Part shown: positions 25,301-37,300 of the stretch, in pieces
Layout: every line of letters starts with the position of its first letter
Position numbering within the stretch: the stretch's first letter is position 1
NCBI GenBank assembly: GCA_021014325.1
Contig: CM037462.1
Location: 6,294,318-6,358,317, forward strand
Direction: 5' to 3'
DNA length: 64,000 bases
From: Plazaster borealis
Taxonomy: Eukaryota; Echinodermata; Asteroidea; Forcipulatida; Labidiasteridae
Program-made: the position numbers and the translations under genes
Notes under the pieces: generated by a model
Database searches by the model: none
Told to the model about the DNA's origin: nothing
Seen by the model: only the letters and a program-made list of their open reading frames with translations

Positions 25301-28300
25301 TGATGGTAAAGTGTCACTGCTATATTGCTGTTGGTTTTGTTGAGCACCAGGATGCAACAGGGATACTAAATGCCTAACAGGATGCTCCCTTGCTGCAAAG
25401 CCCATTGCTGGTTTATACCTTGAATCTGCAAGTGGATGAGTTGGAGCATTTCTGACAGGTTCAGATGGGGCTTTAGATTCTGTCCTATGCTGACTGAAGT
25501 AGTCAGGAGGTGCCCTGTATAATTGTTGGTAGTAAGATGCATGTACATTGCTATCCACAGGGGTCATGTTAGGAGCAATAGGTCTGCTATCAGATGGTGC
25601 AATGTGATGTGATTGAGCCATTCCTTGGTGTGGGGTATTAAAGGCTGCCCCAAGAGCCCCCTGAGCTAGCTTCTCTGGAGGTACAGTAAGCAGCATGGGT
25701 ATCTGCATGGCAAATCTAAATGTGGATTTGTAGGTCGGTGGTGGTAGGCGTTCTGACTTATTACCATTGTTCCCATAACCATAGTTTGGATGTGTAGGAT
25801 GTCCATGCTGGAAAGTATCTGAACCATTGTTTCCTTGATCAACCATGTCATCAAGATCTTCTACTCTTAATTCATCCATCTCAGGTTCACAGGAGGAGAC
25901 TCTTCTTCTGGTCCTAGTGTCTTGTTTAACATCAATGATTCTTCCACTCTGGACCAATTTAGCGTCAGCATCGTATGCTGTGCTGTGAAGATCTGGTTTG
26001 AAGTCACTATGCAATACTGAAGCTTCATTACTAGACTGCACTGGTTGCAACTGGTCATGACCAGAATTGGCCGGTTCATGTTTTCCCAAAGCAATGGGTT
26101 TTAAGTCATTTCTATTGATATCTTTAGTAGCAGAAGTAACAGTGAGAGGGGTTACGTCCTTGTGTGAGGATGACTGCATGACTCCATGCCATGACTGCAG
26201 TACTGGTGATGGTGCTTGAGTTTCTACATCTTTACCTTGCATAATAAATGCATGATGCGAGGTACTAGACTGTCTAGTGCTATCCTGTATTGACATGACA
26301 GTTCTGATGGGTTTTTCCTGGTCTCCATGCTTAGGTTTAGTGGACCCAGTATTTCCAGGTTGGGATGATGTCTTGCTTTTCTGTAAAGTCAAATAATGAG
26401 CAAATGAAAGCACTCATAGCACAATAGTACAATTAATATAGTAAAGTAACATGTCATAATTTAAAGACCATAAAACCTAAGGAGTCATACATACAAGTGT
26501 ACTTGGGGATAAAAGAAAATATCACTAGCAAACAGTAGGACATCTTTGATTATTGTTTTCAACCTCAGCATTATAAAAAAGAAAACAACTCCTGGATTTT
26601 CAAATACACCCTTGGACTTTCCAAATGAAAAGCCGCCATGTGTTTTAAAAAGATGATGTCTTGTTGCCGATGAATGTATACTGTAATGGCCATGAACTGT
26701 CATGCCACTTATGCACTGAGAACGATAACATTTAAGTGTTGTGTACATAGCTGTTAAATACATGAAACCGATGGTATTCTTTTAAAATACACAACAGCCA
26801 AATAGCACAGTGAAATAATGGGACATTTTTTACAAACTGTTCTTTTTTCTTCTTTGATTGCGGGATAGAAAATGGTCATTATAAGAAGTCCTAGAGATAT
26901 TTCCTTTTATTTCCAATTATATTTAATGAACTAACACTCTCTCTGATCTATGGTCTTTAAATACTATCTACATGATGTATGTGACTGAAAAGGTTACTAA
27001 TATCAAACAAATACCAACACAGCCTTTAGGGCAGAAATGTGTACAGCATTTAACATCTCTGTTTAGCTCCAACTGCAAGTACACAGGCAAACAATATACA
27101 ACCTTAGGGTCATAGAAACGCCATGCAACATGTATTTTCCCGGTACGTCTCATTTGCAGTATTTCATAAAGTGGTTATTAATTTTGTTGTAATTATTGAA
27201 TTTTTACCTCCATCATAATTCTCATGAATTCCTCTCTGACCAATTTCTTGACATCTGCATCCTTCATATTAAGATTGAGAGACACTGAAGCATCAGTCAG
27301 TGGTTGCTGTTCCTCAGATGCAATCTTAGTATATTGAGCTTCTGTCATTTGTTTCTCTGTGTCCACTAACCAATTAGCTGTTGCACGTTGCTTCCTGAAA
27401 TAAAAATGGTTCATATATCTTAATTAATCCCCATACATTATAAGAAGTTAATTCACTTATTCCATTGGGAAATACCAACTAAAAATTAAGTAAAATTACG
27501 TCACAATGCAATAAAGCAGTAAAAGGGGTTGAGATTTATTGAAGGTTAATTACGATCAGTAAGTAGTCTATCAGCTTAAAGTGAAGTAACAACTTTGGTA
27601 AGAATATTATTTGCTTTTTCACCCTAACACCGATGTATGTAAAGCACTGTATACTCATGTTGCTCGGATGGGACTGGAACTGCCTCTAGCTACCGAGCAA
27701 TCTCAGTGGTCTAGTTGGTAAGACATCTGTTCTAGATGGCAAAGGTCATGGGTTCTAATCCAACCTGAGTAACGTGCCTGTGGGTTTTTTTTTCCACAGG
27801 ACTCTGAAAGTACTGAGTATACAGTGCTTTACATACATCGGTGTTAGGGTAAAAAACTACACTATTGAAATAAACATTAGTCATTGTGTTTCTTTTGCAG
27901 CCCCAACAACTCATGAAAACACTGTTTATCTGTAAAAGCCCAGTCACCTACCCATAATGTGACGATGTCAAATCAGCTTCATCTAAAGAGCTAATGTCCA
28001 ATGAACTGCTGCTAGAATCACTGTCAATGTAGTTCCTTCCAGTAACAGACTGCCTTGATCTCCTACCTTGTTGATATCTCTTCTTGCCTGGTTTCCTCAC
28101 TGTCTGCAGTGATGACCTTTTTTCTTCATCTGAACCCTGGCTAAGCTCAATAATACCTTGAGATGTTGCAATATTCACGGATACACTACTTCCATCTGAT
28201 AAGTCTGAAACGCTACCAAAGTCTGAGGATTGTTTGGAGTTGGGAACCTTCAATAAACTTGGACTCTTTGTACGTAACAGGAGCTGGTTGATTGTCTTTG

Positions 28301-31300
28301 TGTGTGACGGTGAGTGTCTTGGTGATTGAGTCACTTCTGGGAGCTGTCTTCTCTTTTGCCTGATCTTGTTACCGGAAGATTCTTCCTGCCTTACCTTCTC
28401 ATCAGACGGTCTGATTTTTTTGTTTGTCTTTTTTCTTCTGTCCTCTTTCTTATTTCCGCGTCTTCTTTCTGTTTTTTCTGAATTCCTACTTTCTTCATAT
28501 GACTTGTCTTCATCTGACTCATTACTATCTTTCTTTTTCTTCCTTCTAGATGTTCTCTTTGTTTGGGGTTTTCTCTGGTTTTCAACCTTGATTCCTTCAT
28601 CTTTGTTCACTCTATCATTCCTTCCCTTTTCTCTGCTCACATAACTAGAGCTGGCTTTGTCTGCTTCCTTTGGATATTGATCAATTGTACCATGATCATC
28701 AAGTGAATTCACGATAGGAACAGGAGATTCTGAATTTGACTGAACTTCAAACAAGTCTACATTATATATATGACGAACCAACCACAAGCTGTTTAGTACA
28801 AGCTGCTGTGGGATGCGCACTCGTATTACTGCTTTGGATTCATGTTCAATCTGTTCAGGAGTATGTGCATGAATGGTAAGCTGTCTTTCAGACCACCTTC
28901 CAAACCATTGCAATAGCTGTGCTTGACTTGTATACACTCTGCCTAGATTCAGTACTACAGTAGAGTAGGGATGAAGAATACCATATCGAGAGGAAGTCTC
29001 AGCTTTAGACTTTGACAAGGAAGTTTTCATTTTGTTTGAGTCAGTAAAGGCTACCAAGCTGCTCCGGCTCCCATGTCTCTTTAGAGAAATGATGTCTGTA
29101 TTTCCTTCAGTGGTATCCTGTTTATGATGAAACATACTTCTACTCTTGATTGATTTAGTCTCATCATCAGCAGACAGTTTCTCTGGTATTTCATATGGGT
29201 TAGGTTGACTAGGGTCTTTGTTAGACAGCTGGACTCTTGTAATACTAGAGGAATCAATCTCTACTGTAGTCAGCTTAGCATTGCCAGACATCCGTTTAAC
29301 AACTGACCCAAATTCTTTTTGCCTTAACTCTGATGAATAAACCTTCAGTAGTGGCAATTTAGGTTTGCCAGTGAATGGTGCACTCTCTTGGACTATCTTC
29401 CCAAAGGCAACTAGGAAGAAAGTCTCCAGGAAGTCTAGATATGCAGCAGAACTCTCAAACTCTCTGGAACCAACAAGGGGATAACACTCCCCTTCCTGTT
29501 TGAATCCTGCATTGCTTTCAGACTGTTGTTGTTGTTGTTGCTGTTGTTGCTGTTTTGCTGTGGATGCACTCTCTGAGTGCTGAGTGACTTCATCTGCAGA
29601 TTGCTTTGAGGAGTGTTGGTTAGCTAGTTCAGTAAACACCTGTTCCTCACAGCCTCCTATTACTTCATGTCTGTTACTCACTGCTAGTTTACGTTGCTTA
29701 CATTCATATCGATAGTGCTGATGGAGTGTCTCATACTTTACAAGTCGTTTATTCTCCTTCTCAGACTCACCAATTTTCTTCTTAGTCTTGCGAGTTGAAA
29801 GTTCACTTTTGCGTTTCAGTTTCTCAATTAATCGTTGAAACTTCTCCTCTAACATTGGGGCAAGGGTTCCAGCATCATGGAAGTGTCGGGCAAGAATGGC
29901 GACAGTCTTCTTGGTTGGAGGAAGCTCTGAGATTGCTGTCAGAAGAATGTCTTGTACTTCTTCTTCAAGATTAAGGAATGAAGAGAAAGGGTGGAGGTTG
30001 TCTGCCCAATTCAGGATGTCTTGAAGAAGCTCATTGTGCTTAGCTGATTCAGCATTATTCTGAGGCTATCAATGATACAAAAAAATAATAAAAAATCACA
30101 ACAAGAAGCATAAAGCATGGACCATTCATGTGTACAAGCCATGCCTAAACCAAGCACTGTAATATGAACAGGCATGATATTTCATCCTTAGAAAAAAGTA
30201 GGAACATTTCATTGAGTGAAAGGGCTGACCTACATGTACACAAGGTGTAGGCTTTAATAGACTTTTCAGGATATTTAATCACAATTTTTCTGATTATTTC
30301 AAAAGCAAAATAAATCGGAAATCAGACTCAAGTAGGAAGAATAACATGCCTTTATGAAGCATAAGTCACACCAAACTAGCCGAAGTAGAACTCTTCCTGT
30401 GTGTACATGGACACATAGTCTTAGTTGGGAAAGGTCTCACTGGTGCAGGGTCTTACCTGTACCAACCAATACCTCATGAGCCTTTATTCGTCTTTAATCG
30501 CCTCAGGAAAATAGAATGCTCCAGGATCACCTCAGGAGTCGTAGTTTTACACATAGCATTTGAAGCGGTCAATATTTGTATATCATTTCTCATGATCAAT
30601 GGTTAGGTCAATGATGATTCTATTATGTTTTCTATATAAATTATTTTACCTTAACACGTAATGTGCGTTCCCGGCAGGCCTGATACTTCCTGACTGCCAT
30701 TGTTAGTTTATCCCGAGCATGAAGCATCCACACTAATGTACATAAATCACGAAATATTTGCAGCAGTTTGACCGTACAGTGTGGTAGGTTAGCCGAGTCA
30801 ATGCCAGTCTTTAGCAAGTCCACAGGGTAGTGAGCATGGTCTATCAAGACACTGGGTAGAGACACGAGAGGTCGCTTCTACATCAACAGTAAATATAACA
30901 ACCAAATAGAATTAAACATCTTTTATGTTTAAATAACTTTGTAAATATGGTACTGTATAGAGCCTTCTCACTGACGTCACATTTCTATAGCAATGCGGGA
31001 GGTCTTCCATGCTAAAGTACTACGTTACGTTTGTGTGTGACGTGTGCGCTAAGTACTCCAACATTAAGAATGATAAAATAGTAACGTCATCTGAGAAGGT
31101 CCTATAACAAGTTACATGTGTATGTGCCACCATACAAATGATGCAATCAATACTACATTGCATGTTGAGCTAGTTCATTCAAATCAACAGTGGTTAACTA
31201 CAACCCCAAAAAACTAACTTCTATAAAAAATAATTTTAATTTAAAGAGTTTTATTTTACTATACCCATACTATTGTTTTTAGATTTAATCCTTTATCAAA

Positions 31301-34300
31301 CACTGACCTTTTTCCTAGCCTCTAACGTAGTCAACATGTCTAGCTGTTGTACATACCATCGTGCACATGGTAAACTACATTTAGCAGAGTTGAGGACCAG
31401 CAGCAAGAGTTGAATAACATCATTTACTTCATGTCTCAAACTGCTCTCATATAATACTTCTTCTGGATCTGAATCCTGCATAATGAAATTTATATCTTGT
31501 TCATAAAAACATTACAATGTAAATTAAGGTTTTAATAATTGGCTATACACTTATAAGTTACATGTATCTTGAATGTTACAAGTTACATGTATCTTGAATG
31601 TAACAAGTTACATGTACAAAAAAAACTGGATGTGACAACCTTTGGACTAGATATAAATCTTTCTGCAATAAACTCAGCAACTCAATTAAACGGGGACTGC
31701 TCTATATTCCGACACCCCTATGTTCCGACACCCCTATGTTCCGACAACCCCCTCATGATTTACATAGGGTTAGGGTTAGGGTTAGGGTTAGGGTTAGGGT
31801 TAGGAATAGGAAAATACACCAGGGTTGTCGGAATATAGGGGTGTCGGAACATAGGGGTGTCGGAACATAGGGGTGTAACCAATTAAACTTGCTCATGCAA
31901 ATCACATAAATAAGTTACTACAGTCTAAAAATGGAAAGAAACACTTCTGGTCATTCATCAGGGCACGCCGAGTTGAGCCTGAAGTAAGGTCCTTTAATGT
32001 AGACGGAAATGAATGTAGGGATACTTCTTGCATTGCTGATGCCTTCAACGTCCACTTTAGAAGTTTTTTCACACGATCTTTAGACCATGAAAACTCCACC
32101 ATCACTTCTCCTGTCCTACAAATTCCTGGTTTGAATTCTGTAAGTGTCAACAGTCATCAGGTTCTCAGCAGGATCAACAAAATGACCCGTGGTAAAGCTG
32201 TGGGTCCAGACCTGGTATCTGTGGATATGTTGAAACTCTGCCCAGAGGAAATCGCACCAGTTCTGGCTAGTCTATTCAACCTTTCTTTGAGCACTGGACG
32301 ATTACCTCTTGGATGGAAGCAAGCAAACATTGTACCGATCTTCAAAAAGGGTAATAAAATGGAACTAAACAACTATCGTCCAATCGCACTGACGTCGATT
32401 ATCTCCAAATTACTTGAGAGCATCGTCTGTGAAAGTCTCCGGGATCACATGAATAATTACGGTTTATGGAGCAACTCGCAACATGGTTTTCGGCCTGGTC
32501 TTTCATGTGACACCCTCCTTCTAAACTGCACAACAGAATGGCTCAAAACCTTGGACAAAACAAACTCTAGAGTTGATATTATTTCTTTGGACTACAGCAG
32601 AGCCTTTGACAGTCTCTGTCATCAGACTTTGTTAACAAAGCTTGAACTCACTTATGGTATTTCCGGACATCTCTTAGCATGGACCAAATCCTTTCTATGT
32701 GATCGTTTTCAAAGAGTGGTATTTGGGGGACATTCTGCGGACTGGATACCAGTGGAGTCTGGAATTCCTCAAGGTTCAGTTTTGGGCCCACGTCTTTTCA
32801 GCGTCTACGTTAATGACCTACATATTCATGTAAATTCCTCCATTGGTCAGTTTGCAGATGACACCTTCATATACCACTCTGTGAATTCGCAGGAACATGA
32901 AACAGTTTTACAAAATGATCTTGATCAGCTTGTAAGTTGGTCTCAAAAGAATGCTCTAACCTTGAATATTTCCAAATGTAAGGTTTTATCTTTGAATCGT
33001 AGTAGATCTCGAACTAAACCTACTTACTTTGTGCAGGGCCAGTCTCTTGAAACAGTTGACAATCTAAAATTGCTTGGAGTCACATTGTCTTATAATATGC
33101 CTTGGGATATACATGTTCAAAACACTGTCTCTAAGTGCAATAGATTACTTGGTTTTATCCGCAGTGTAGCTGGTCATTCATCACTTGAAGCTCTCTTGCA
33201 ATTGTATAAGTCTCTGGTTTTGCCTGTGTTAGATTATTGCTCTCCAATTTGGAATCCATTTTTACAAAAAAATATTGCGGCTGTAGAAAAAATTCAACAG
33301 ACAGCCACCAGAATGATCCTTAAACAGAGACGCCAAGATGAACCTTATGAGTCTAGACTTGCTCGCTTAAATCTATTCCCTCTTAGTAAACGACGAGAGT
33401 ATCAAAGCTTATGCTTGATTTCCAAATTGCTTATTAATGATCAAAGAGACACTGTTCCCATCTTAAGTTTAATTACCATCAACAGCAGGCATACTGACAA
33501 GCTTTGTTTTAACCATTTATCATTCAAGAAAAATTCAACCAAAAACAGCTGCATTTTCTCTTTTCCAACTAAGTGGTCTGCTCTACCTAATGATGTTAAA
33601 AACTCTCTTCTTACTGATAATTTCAACATTTTTAAAGGGAAACTAAAAGTTGCGGTTTATTCCCACTAGATCCTTTTTCTGGCAGTTTTGTAAACCGTAA
33701 TGTTTTTATCTTGTCTGTTTTTTCTTGTTGTCTTGCATCCATGTTTTTTTTGTCTTTGTAGTTTAATTACAAGTTACATGTATCTTGAATATTACATGTT
33801 ACATGTACCTTGAATGTTACAAGTTACATGTATCTTGAATATTACAAGTTACATGTATCTTGAATGTTACAAGTTACATGCGTTTTGAATGGCATAGTCT
33901 TTCTATTTTCAACTGGATTAGTTGTTTTGTCTTGTATGTAAACAAGAAGGCTTTTCCTGTATTGTGTGTATTCTTTCATAAGGCTCCTCATGTTAATGTG
34001 TATTTGTATTGTCAGCTCACTGTTCATTTTGCTTAGTCTCATCTCTGCATTTTGTCTATTAATAAGTTAGGGTACAAATTTAAAGCATTGCTTCACCCAA
34101 ACCTAAATGATATCGACTGAACCTTTCTTAACCACATTTCCATTGTTGCCGAGTCATTTCAACATAACATCAACTACTGTCAGCAAAAAGACTGAGCTGA
34201 ATAAGTGTTCAGATTCTCCTTACATAATCAGTCATATCAATTATGATGCCATGTGCATCACAAAACTAGAAGATATTTCTTCAACAGACAATTTCAGCTA

Positions 34301-37300
34301 ACAATTTCTGTCTGACAGCAGTTGACATTAATGGGGCTGTTTTGATGTTATGTTTCTAAACATCTTTCGATTTTCTTTACTGTCAAAAGTACAGTAACTA
34401 CATGTAATAAACCCTCATCAATGATTTAAGGTACTTCCTAAAGCTATAGAGGAAGTTGTGGGTGTAAATGACAGCAAATAGTCCCAAACATGTCTGTTGA
34501 CAAATAAAAGTCATCTGTCCATTGAAAGATTCTGCTTAATATAGCAGATGGATACATGTACAAGGTGAGCCACTACCATTCCCAACCTACTGACTCATGA
34601 TACCACAATGGCTCATCATATGAAATTCATCGTCAGTTCCCAATAAACCACACCAAAAAGCATAAAGCTGGTTATCTTGAATAGCAAAGTCATCATTTCC
34701 TATCACAGATATCTGATGTGCGTAGTTTCCTTGCTCTTAATGATAACAGAGGTGGGCCATTGTCCCATAGTGGGCACAATATCCTGATCTACTGGAAGTA
34801 TTATGTAATGTAAAAGAAGTCTAGGTATCAAACAGGAAGATACAAATGACCGTTTTACAAGGTCATGGCTTCGTGAAACAAACTCTGTATTTCCTATCAT
34901 TTGATACTATCTTAATAACCAATAAAATACTAAATAATGTAAATGTTCATACTATGGGAAGTAATACTACGTGTAACACAAGTTCCTGATCAATACATAG
35001 TGCAGTGAATCCTCAGTTGGTTTTAGTTTTCTTGTTGTCTTTTTTCATTTAATTGTTTGCATTTGATATATTCATATATTCACAAGCCACAAGTGAACCC
35101 TACTTTTTGTTTTATATCTTGATTGTTGTTTTTTAAGGAGTTTCTCTACTGTGAGTTTTATTTCATACTTGTCTGTTTCGTAATGAGGTACCCCTTATAA
35201 GGACAAGTATCGTTTTTCTAAGTAGAGCGATTCAGGGAAAATTGCATTTCTGACCCAGTCTTAAGACCTTACATTTCTCATAAGGTAAGACATGAAAATT
35301 GCATTTCTGACCCAGTCTCAAGACCTTACATTCTCATAAGGTAAGACAGGAAAATTGCATTTCTGACCCAGTCTCAAGACCTTACATTCTCATAAGGTAA
35401 GACAGACCTTACATTTTGTGACTGGCTCTGGCAAACACAAACCTTTGATCCAATTTTCAATAGTGAGATTTGTGTATTTATTGTGAAAATTAACAATGTT
35501 CCCAACAACCCTTCAGATTATTTCTTTTTCCATCAGAATCTAGAGAAAATGTTCTACATGTATGTGGGGACAAGAAAATCTCTAATGGGTCCCTAGGGTC
35601 AATTTGTTATATTTTCATGGTTACTACACAATGGTGCTAAGTGTTTGGGGTTTTGCTAGTGCAGGTCTCAGTTAAAGGTAGAGTCATAGATTGGTTTTTG
35701 TCAATGTAAAGCTGATTTATAGACACAATTATCAATAAAGATACAATAAAAGTCACATGTGAAAGTTTCAGCTGAAAACAGTGTCTACTTGCTGAGAAAA
35801 CAGCAAAAAAACTGTCACGGTATTTTCACAAACCCATCCACATTTAGCGAGGTGACAGCAGGTACCAACCTTATCTCTGGCCGCAGCATTCGCGAACAGA
35901 CACCAACTGTTAGAAATGTGAGAAACAATTCATGCATGAATCATTTCTCAGATTTAAATGTTTTGGGGTGAACAAATTTCCAAACCATACTTCGAAGGGA
36001 ATCCTTTCTCAAACTAATTTATATACTGTCAACAGCTGCAGTGCTTCTCATCAAGAAAGTTTTTATGGTCATTCATTTTTGGAGTATTTACCAATCTATG
36101 ACCCTATACCTATGTGTTTGTAACCAATATACTAAATCAATTAAAATACTTTTGACATATGTTAAAAGGTCAGCATTATCTACCTTAGGTTCATAGTCTG
36201 GCTGCGGACAATAGAAAGGAGGAGCTGGGAGGTAGAACTCTTCAGGAACCAAAGTGTTGAATTCACCAACCATTGAGAGACAACGATCCATTAAGTTGCT
36301 TAGCAACCATGGGGTCGGATCAAGGTCAGCAATGGTTGCTGCACTGAGCATGTCTGTTAGAGAGCGAGAAAGCTGTTCCTGCAAAACACGGTCTTCTTCA
36401 TTGACTGAACCTGAACATTTCAAATCAGAATCATTGCTGACACATTTTAATCTGCTGTGAATATTTTTTAATCAAATTAGTAATTCCGTCGATAGGCAGT
36501 ACAAGTTGATCTCAAGAGCATTGCATTTAAACCATTATTCCTTTACATTGGCCAGTAAGCAGTTCCAAACAGCTTATTTTTGATGTTCAAAATTATACAC
36601 TGTGAACTACCTTTTGCTATGACAACCATGTACTCCAAATTATTTAATAAAATGCATGAAATTCCTAACCCTAACCTAAACTACAGGCACAATTCAAGAA
36701 ATCAAATATAACAACTAAGGGTTATTTCTAAGCATTAAACAAAAATACAAAATCATTTATATTTTAAAATTTGCACTCAGATTATTAAACACAAACACCT
36801 TTGTAATTGTGGAAACATTATGGGTACAAGATTTGAGAATTAACCTTTGCCTGGTTCATGTATTCTGAAAATTCAGTTGGCACTAGACAGTATGTCTTCA
36901 AGGATTTGCTCATTTCACAATTGCAGTTTTGAGCACTCCTTCTTCTACAGTAAAATGATACATTTTGCTTGTATAATGGCAAAACATCTGTGTGTACTGG
37001 CTTAACATGGCTTATGAATAGCAATGGGGAGAACCTTAATCAAGGGCTTATTATTGCAGTCAGGACCAAACAAACAGTCTCATCAATACTCTCAACTGAT
37101 ATGCACTGAATGAACGAATGTCTACCAATACTGATGCACTGAATGAACGAATGTCTACCAATACTGATGCACTGAATGAACGAATGTCTACCAATACTGA
37201 TGCACTGAATGAACGAATGTCTACCAATACTGATATGCACTGAATGAATGAATGTCTACTAATACCGATATGCACTGAATGAACGAATGTCTACCAATAC

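Larger units (their letters stand above)
31640..33764 (+). mobile_element. 5'-truncated LINE (non-LTR retrotransposon)
   Basis: It contains the reverse transcriptase and 3' part of ORF2 plus a short T-rich 3' region. The endonuclease and any ORF1 are missing, as expected for 5' truncation. A MITE with a telomeric-repeat core is inserted near the 5' end. The element is in the antisense direction within a CPLANE1 intron. The left boundary is approximate. The protein style suggests the Jockey/CR1-like group, but the clade cannot be decided by eye. Confidence 0.88.

Noticed and set aside
27948..29855. Stand-alone 635-residue minus-strand gene starting at MLEEKFQRL
   Set aside because: The frame is open upstream to an acceptor at 30,060 and a donor lies just before its stop; phases join it to neighbouring CPLANE1 exons.
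31766..31804. True chromosome end or recent telomere fusion
   Set aside because: Only five to six TTAGGG units, inside a palindrome with an 8-bp target duplication and unique sequence on both sides.
32131..33669. Host reverse transcriptase gene
   Set aside because: Motif order, FADD active site and C-terminal signature are those of a non-LTR retrotransposon, and it is truncated inside an intron.
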